Under the pieces are notes generated by a model, which did no database searches, was not told the DNA's origin, and saw nothing but the letters and a program-made list of their open reading frames with translations. Below, in pieces: positions 61,448 to 64,000 of a stretch of 64,000 nt of DNA. Both the position numbers and the translations under genes were made by a program. How positions within the stretch are numbered: position 1 is the stretch's first letter; the number at the start of each line of letters is the position of its first letter. The DNA comes from Bifidobacterium pullorum subsp. saeculare (GTDB lineage Bacteria; Actinomycetota; Actinomycetes; Actinomycetales; Bifidobacteriaceae). The stretch lies in NCBI RefSeq assembly GCF_016899725.1, contig NZ_JACLYU010000001.1, positions 274,194-338,193 on the forward strand, in the 5' to 3' direction.

Positions 61448-63952
61448 ATGAGCACACGCAGCACCATGCCCTCCGTCCACGAGACCGGCCTGACGGCGGC
61501 CGAGGCCGCCGCCCGCGCCGAGGCGGGCGAGGCCAACGTCGTCAAGGCGAGCACCTCCCGGTCCGTCAAGGACATCGTCAGGGCCAACGTGTTCACGCTG
61601 TTCAACGGCATCATCCTCGCCGCGATGGCGCTGGTCCTCGTCACCGGCTCCTGGCGCGACGCGGTGTTCGGTTTCGTCATCATCATCAACACCGGCATCG
61701 GCATCGTCACCGAACTCAAGGCCAAGCGCACGCTCGACAGCCTCTCCATCCTCGTCGCCTCGCGCTTCCTCGTGCGGCGCGACGGCACGGACACCGAGGT
61801 CGCCCACGACCAGATCGTGCTCGGCGACCTGTTGTGGATCCGCGGCGGCGACCAGGTGCCGGCCGACGCCGCCATCGTGCGCACCTGGGGCCTGGAGCTC
61901 GACGAGTCGATGCTCACCGGCGAGTCCCGCACCGTGCGCAAAGGCGAGGGCGACCCCGTTTACTCCGGGTCCACCGCGGTCTCCGGCATGGCGCTGGTGC
62001 GCGTCACCGCCGTCGGCGAGCACTCCTATGCGGCCACCCTGACCGCGAAGGCCAAAGTGTACAAGAAAACCGTCTCCGACCTTAACAAGGGCATCAACAC
62101 GATCCTCAAGTTCATGACCTTCCTGGTCGTGCCGCTGTGCGCGCTGCTCATCTGGTCGCAGATGCGCACCGTCGGCGGCTGGCAGACGGCCATCGCCACG
62201 GGGGAGTGGCGGCAGGCGGTCGTCTCCGCCGTCGCCGGCGTGGTCGGCATGATCCCCGAGGGCCTGGTGCTCCTCACCTCGCTGAACTTCGCGGTCGCCG
62301 CGATGCGCCTGGCGCGCCAGCATACGCTCGTCCAGGAGCTCGAGTCGGTGGAGACTCTGGCGCGCGTCGACTGCCTCAACCTCGACAAAACCGGCACCAT
62401 CACTGACGGCGGCATCGCCTTCGACCGGCTCGTCATGCTCGGCGAGCACACCGACGCCGACCGCGAGGCCGCCACGCAGGCCTGTTACGACCTCGCCTAC
62501 GAGGAGAACCCCAACGGCACCGGCCGCGCCATCCTCGAGGGGTTGGGCGAGCGGGGCTACCGGCCCGGCGGCATCGAGGCGCGCGTGCCTTTCTCCTCGG
62601 CGCGCAAATGGAGCGCCATCGCCACCGGCACCGCCACCTGGTACCTCGGCGCCCCCGAGGTCATCGTCGCCGCGCTGGGCGCGGACGGCGCCGGCACGGG
62701 CGCCGGCTTCGCCGACCTGCTCGGCCTGGTCAACGAGCACGCCGACAACGGCGAACGCGTGCTGCTCGTCGCCCGGCGCGACGGCCCTGCCCCCGCCGGA
62801 TTCGCCGACGAACTCGTCCTCGACGCGGCCGCGCGCCCCGTCGCGCTCATCCTGTGCTCCGAACGGATCCGCCCGGACGCCGCCCGGACGCTCGCCTGGT
62901 TCCGCGAACAGGGCGTGCGCTGCCGCGTCATCTCCGGCGACAATCCGGTCACCGTCGGCGCCATCGCCCGCAAGGTGCGGCTGACCGGCGACCGCGAGCC
63001 GGTGGCGATGGACGCGCGCGACCTGCCGCAGGACGCGCACCAGCTCGGCCGGCTGCTGGAGGACGTGGACGTGCTCGGCCGCGTGTTGCCCGAGCAGAAG
63101 AAGCTCATCGTCGAGGCGCTGCACGACTGCGGTTACACGGTGGCGATGACCGGCGACGGCGTCAACGACTCGCTGGCCATCAAGGAGGCCGACCTGGGCA
63201 TCGCGATGGGCAACGCCGCGCCCGCCACCAAGGCCGTCGCCCAGGTGGTGCTGGTGGACGGCAGGTTCTCCCACCTACCCGACGTGGTGGCCCGCGGCAG
63301 GCAGGTCATGGCCAATATGGAGCGCGTGGCCGGGCTGTTCCTGGTCAAAACCGTCTACTCGGCGCTCATCTCCCTGGGCGTGGTGCTCTCCGGCATCCCG
63401 TACCCGTACCTGCCCCGGCACATCACCTACGTGGGCGCCCTGACCATCGGCGTGCCCGCCTTCGTGCTCGCGCTCGCGCCGAACACGCGCCGGTACATCC
63501 CCGGCTTCCTCAAACGCGTCGTGCGCTTCGCGCTGCCCGGCGGCGTGGCCACTGGCCTGTCGGTGCTGCTGACCGCATGGATCCTGCCCGGCATCATGGG
63601 GTGGGATATCCTCGCCTCGGACGCGGACCTCATGGCGCTGCGCTCCACCAGCGCCGTCGTGCTGTTCCTCATGGGTGTGTTCGTGCTCGCTCGCGTCGCC
63701 CAGCCGCTCAATTCGTGGCGCGGCGTGCTCGTCGCGGCGTTCGCGGCGGCCGGCGTGGCCGGCGCGTTCATCCCCTTCGTCGCGCGGTTCTTCGCCCTGC
63801 GCATCCCCACCGGGCGCACCGCGGTCGCCACGGCCATCGCCCTGGGGCTGGCGGCCCTCATCTTCTTCCTCTGCCTGTTCGTGGCGCCGCATGTCACGCG
63901 CTTCGTGGAACGCAAGCTGCTGCGCAAGCCCGCGCCCCGGTCCCGGCGCTGA
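61448..63952 (+). CDS. P-type cation ATPase, CtpE-like
   Basis: This 834-residue membrane pump has the actuator motif TGES in SMLTGESRTVR, the phosphorylation motif DKTGTITDGG, MTGDGVNDSLA as hinge, and a fourth-helix GMIPEGLVLLTSLNFA. The opening resembles Ca2+/Mg2+-transporting ATPases; the mycobacterial CtpE (a calcium uptake pump) shows the same LVQELESVETLARVD-type stretch and PEGL. Ten helices fit the length. ATG 61448 is used. The gene's last eight codons are part of a very long inverted repeat with the region beyond. The ion is not decided by sequence; calcium is the best guess. Confidence 0.85.
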   Translation: MSTRSTMPSVHETGLTAAEAAARAEAGEANVVKASTSRSVKDIVRANVFTLFNGIILAAMALVLVTGSWRDAVFGFVIIINTGIGIVTELKAKRTLDSLSILVASRFLVRRDGTDTEVAHDQIVLGDLLWIRGGDQVPADAAIVRTWGLELDESMLTGESRTVRKGEGDPVYSGSTAVSGMALVRVTAVGEHSYAATLTAKAKVYKKTVSDLNKGINTILKFMTFLVVPLCALLIWSQMRTVGGWQTAIATGEWRQAVVSAVAGVVGMIPEGLVLLTSLNFAVAAMRLARQHTLVQELESVETLARVDCLNLDKTGTITDGGIAFDRLVMLGEHTDADREAATQACYDLAYEENPNGTGRAILEGLGERGYRPGGIEARVPFSSARKWSAIATGTATWYLGAPEVIVAALGADGAGTGAGFADLLGLVNEHADNGERVLLVARRDGPAPAGFADELVLDAAARPVALILCSERIRPDAARTLAWFREQGVRCRVISGDNPVTVGAIARKVRLTGDREPVAMDARDLPQDAHQLGRLLEDVDVLGRVLPEQKKLIVEALHDCGYTVAMTGDGVNDSLAIKEADLGIAMGNAAPATKAVAQVVLVDGRFSHLPDVVARGRQVMANMERVAGLFLVKTVYSALISLGVVLSGIPYPYLPRHITYVGALTIGVPAFVLALAPNTRRYIPGFLKRVVRFALPGGVATGLSVLLTAWILPGIMGWDILASDADLMALRSTSAVVLFLMGVFVLARVAQPLNSWRGVLVAAFAAAGVAGAFIPFVARFFALRIPTGRTAVATAIALGLAALIFFLCLFVAPHVTRFVERKLLRKPAPRSRR

Positions 63953-64000
63953 GCCCCGGGCCGGGCGGACCGGGGTTCAGCGCCGGGACCGGGGCGCGGG
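63929..64000. repeat. Very long inverted repeat at the end of the CtpE-like gene
   Basis: The 24 bases 63929-63952 (last codons and stop of the pump gene) recur as a perfect reverse complement at 63977-64000, and the stem goes on inwards for 6 more pairs (63954-63959 with 63970-63975) after one G-T pair, with a 10-base loop. The second arm reaches the window edge and may go on. A minus-strand gene with the same C-terminal codons (PAPRSRR) could end at 63977, or the sequence folds back on itself. Confidence 0.8.

Noticed and set aside
1..64000. tRNA genes, CRISPR arrays, insertion sequences and phage genes
   Set aside because: I looked through the intergenic gaps and found none with the needed conserved loops, repeats or transposase motifs. 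The two Xer recombinases are the housekeeping pair.

Overview
The window is a gene-dense, high-GC stretch (visibly mid-to-high 60s percent G+C over most of its length) from an actinobacterium, most probably Bifidobacterium or a close relative. The reasons are the nagB/nagA pair beside peptide ABC transporters, the folC-smc pair, the xerD-parA-scpA-scpB cluster, the actinobacterial 24-residue ribosomal protein bL37, and a DUF3710-DUF3159-TRAM methyltransferase run. The species is not resolved. I saw no tRNA, rRNA, CRISPR array, transposase or phage gene.

Layout. 1-2.7 kb: the end of a ROK-family protein, then nagB and nagA (amino-sugar catabolism). 2.9-8.7 kb: a complete oligopeptide ABC transporter (binding lipoprotein, two permeases, fused double ATPase). 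8.7-13.6 kb, minus strand: aminopeptidase P, a Nudix hydrolase and a large transglutaminase-like protein. 13.65-16.75 kb: a clearly lower-GC island with a lipoprotein, a broken small secreted protein, a frameshifted sensor kinase and an intact LuxR-type response regulator. 16.75-23.7 kb: acetyltransferase, folC, smc and a zinc-ribbon membrane protein. 24.0-28.9 kb: two ATP-grasp ligases of the D-aspartate-ligase type (the first stopped by an in-frame TAG), a DegT-type aminotransferase and a FemAB-type transferase, together a likely cell-wall crossbridge module. 29.0-30.3 kb: a SigR/SigH-like sigma factor, its probable anti-sigma factor and the tiny gene for bL37. 30.4-37.1 kb: aldose epimerase, ispH, ybaK, gap, thiamine pyrophosphokinase and a membrane-anchored spermidine-synthase-like protein. 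37.3-42.1 kb: infC-rpmI-rplT, then xerD-parA-scpA-scpB. 42.1-44.5 kb: an NrtR-type regulator with a perfect palindromic operator and a niaP niacin transporter. 44.6-50.5 kb: typA, a membrane protein, pheA, tyrA, a small minus-strand gene and xerC. 50.9-56.8 kb: a second peptide ABC transporter, preceded by an attenuator-like leader, with a frameshift in its dppC-type permease. 56.9-64.0 kb: exodeoxyribonuclease III, DUF3710, DUF3159, a TRAM RNA methyltransferase, a lipoprotein and a CtpE-like P-type ATPase. The window ends inside a very long inverted repeat.

How the parts fit. Much of the window is housekeeping: translation (infC, rpmI, rplT, bL37, typA, ybaK), chromosome segregation (smc, scpA, scpB, parA, xerC, xerD), and central or aromatic metabolism (gap, pheA, tyrA, ispH). 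The accessory and most interesting parts are the low-GC signalling island, the envelope-ligase cluster, the NrtR-NiaP switch and the two peptide importers. Four genes carry a visible break: the secreted protein, the sensor kinase, the first ATP-grasp gene and dppC-2. Each may be real decay or a base-calling error, and resequencing would tell.
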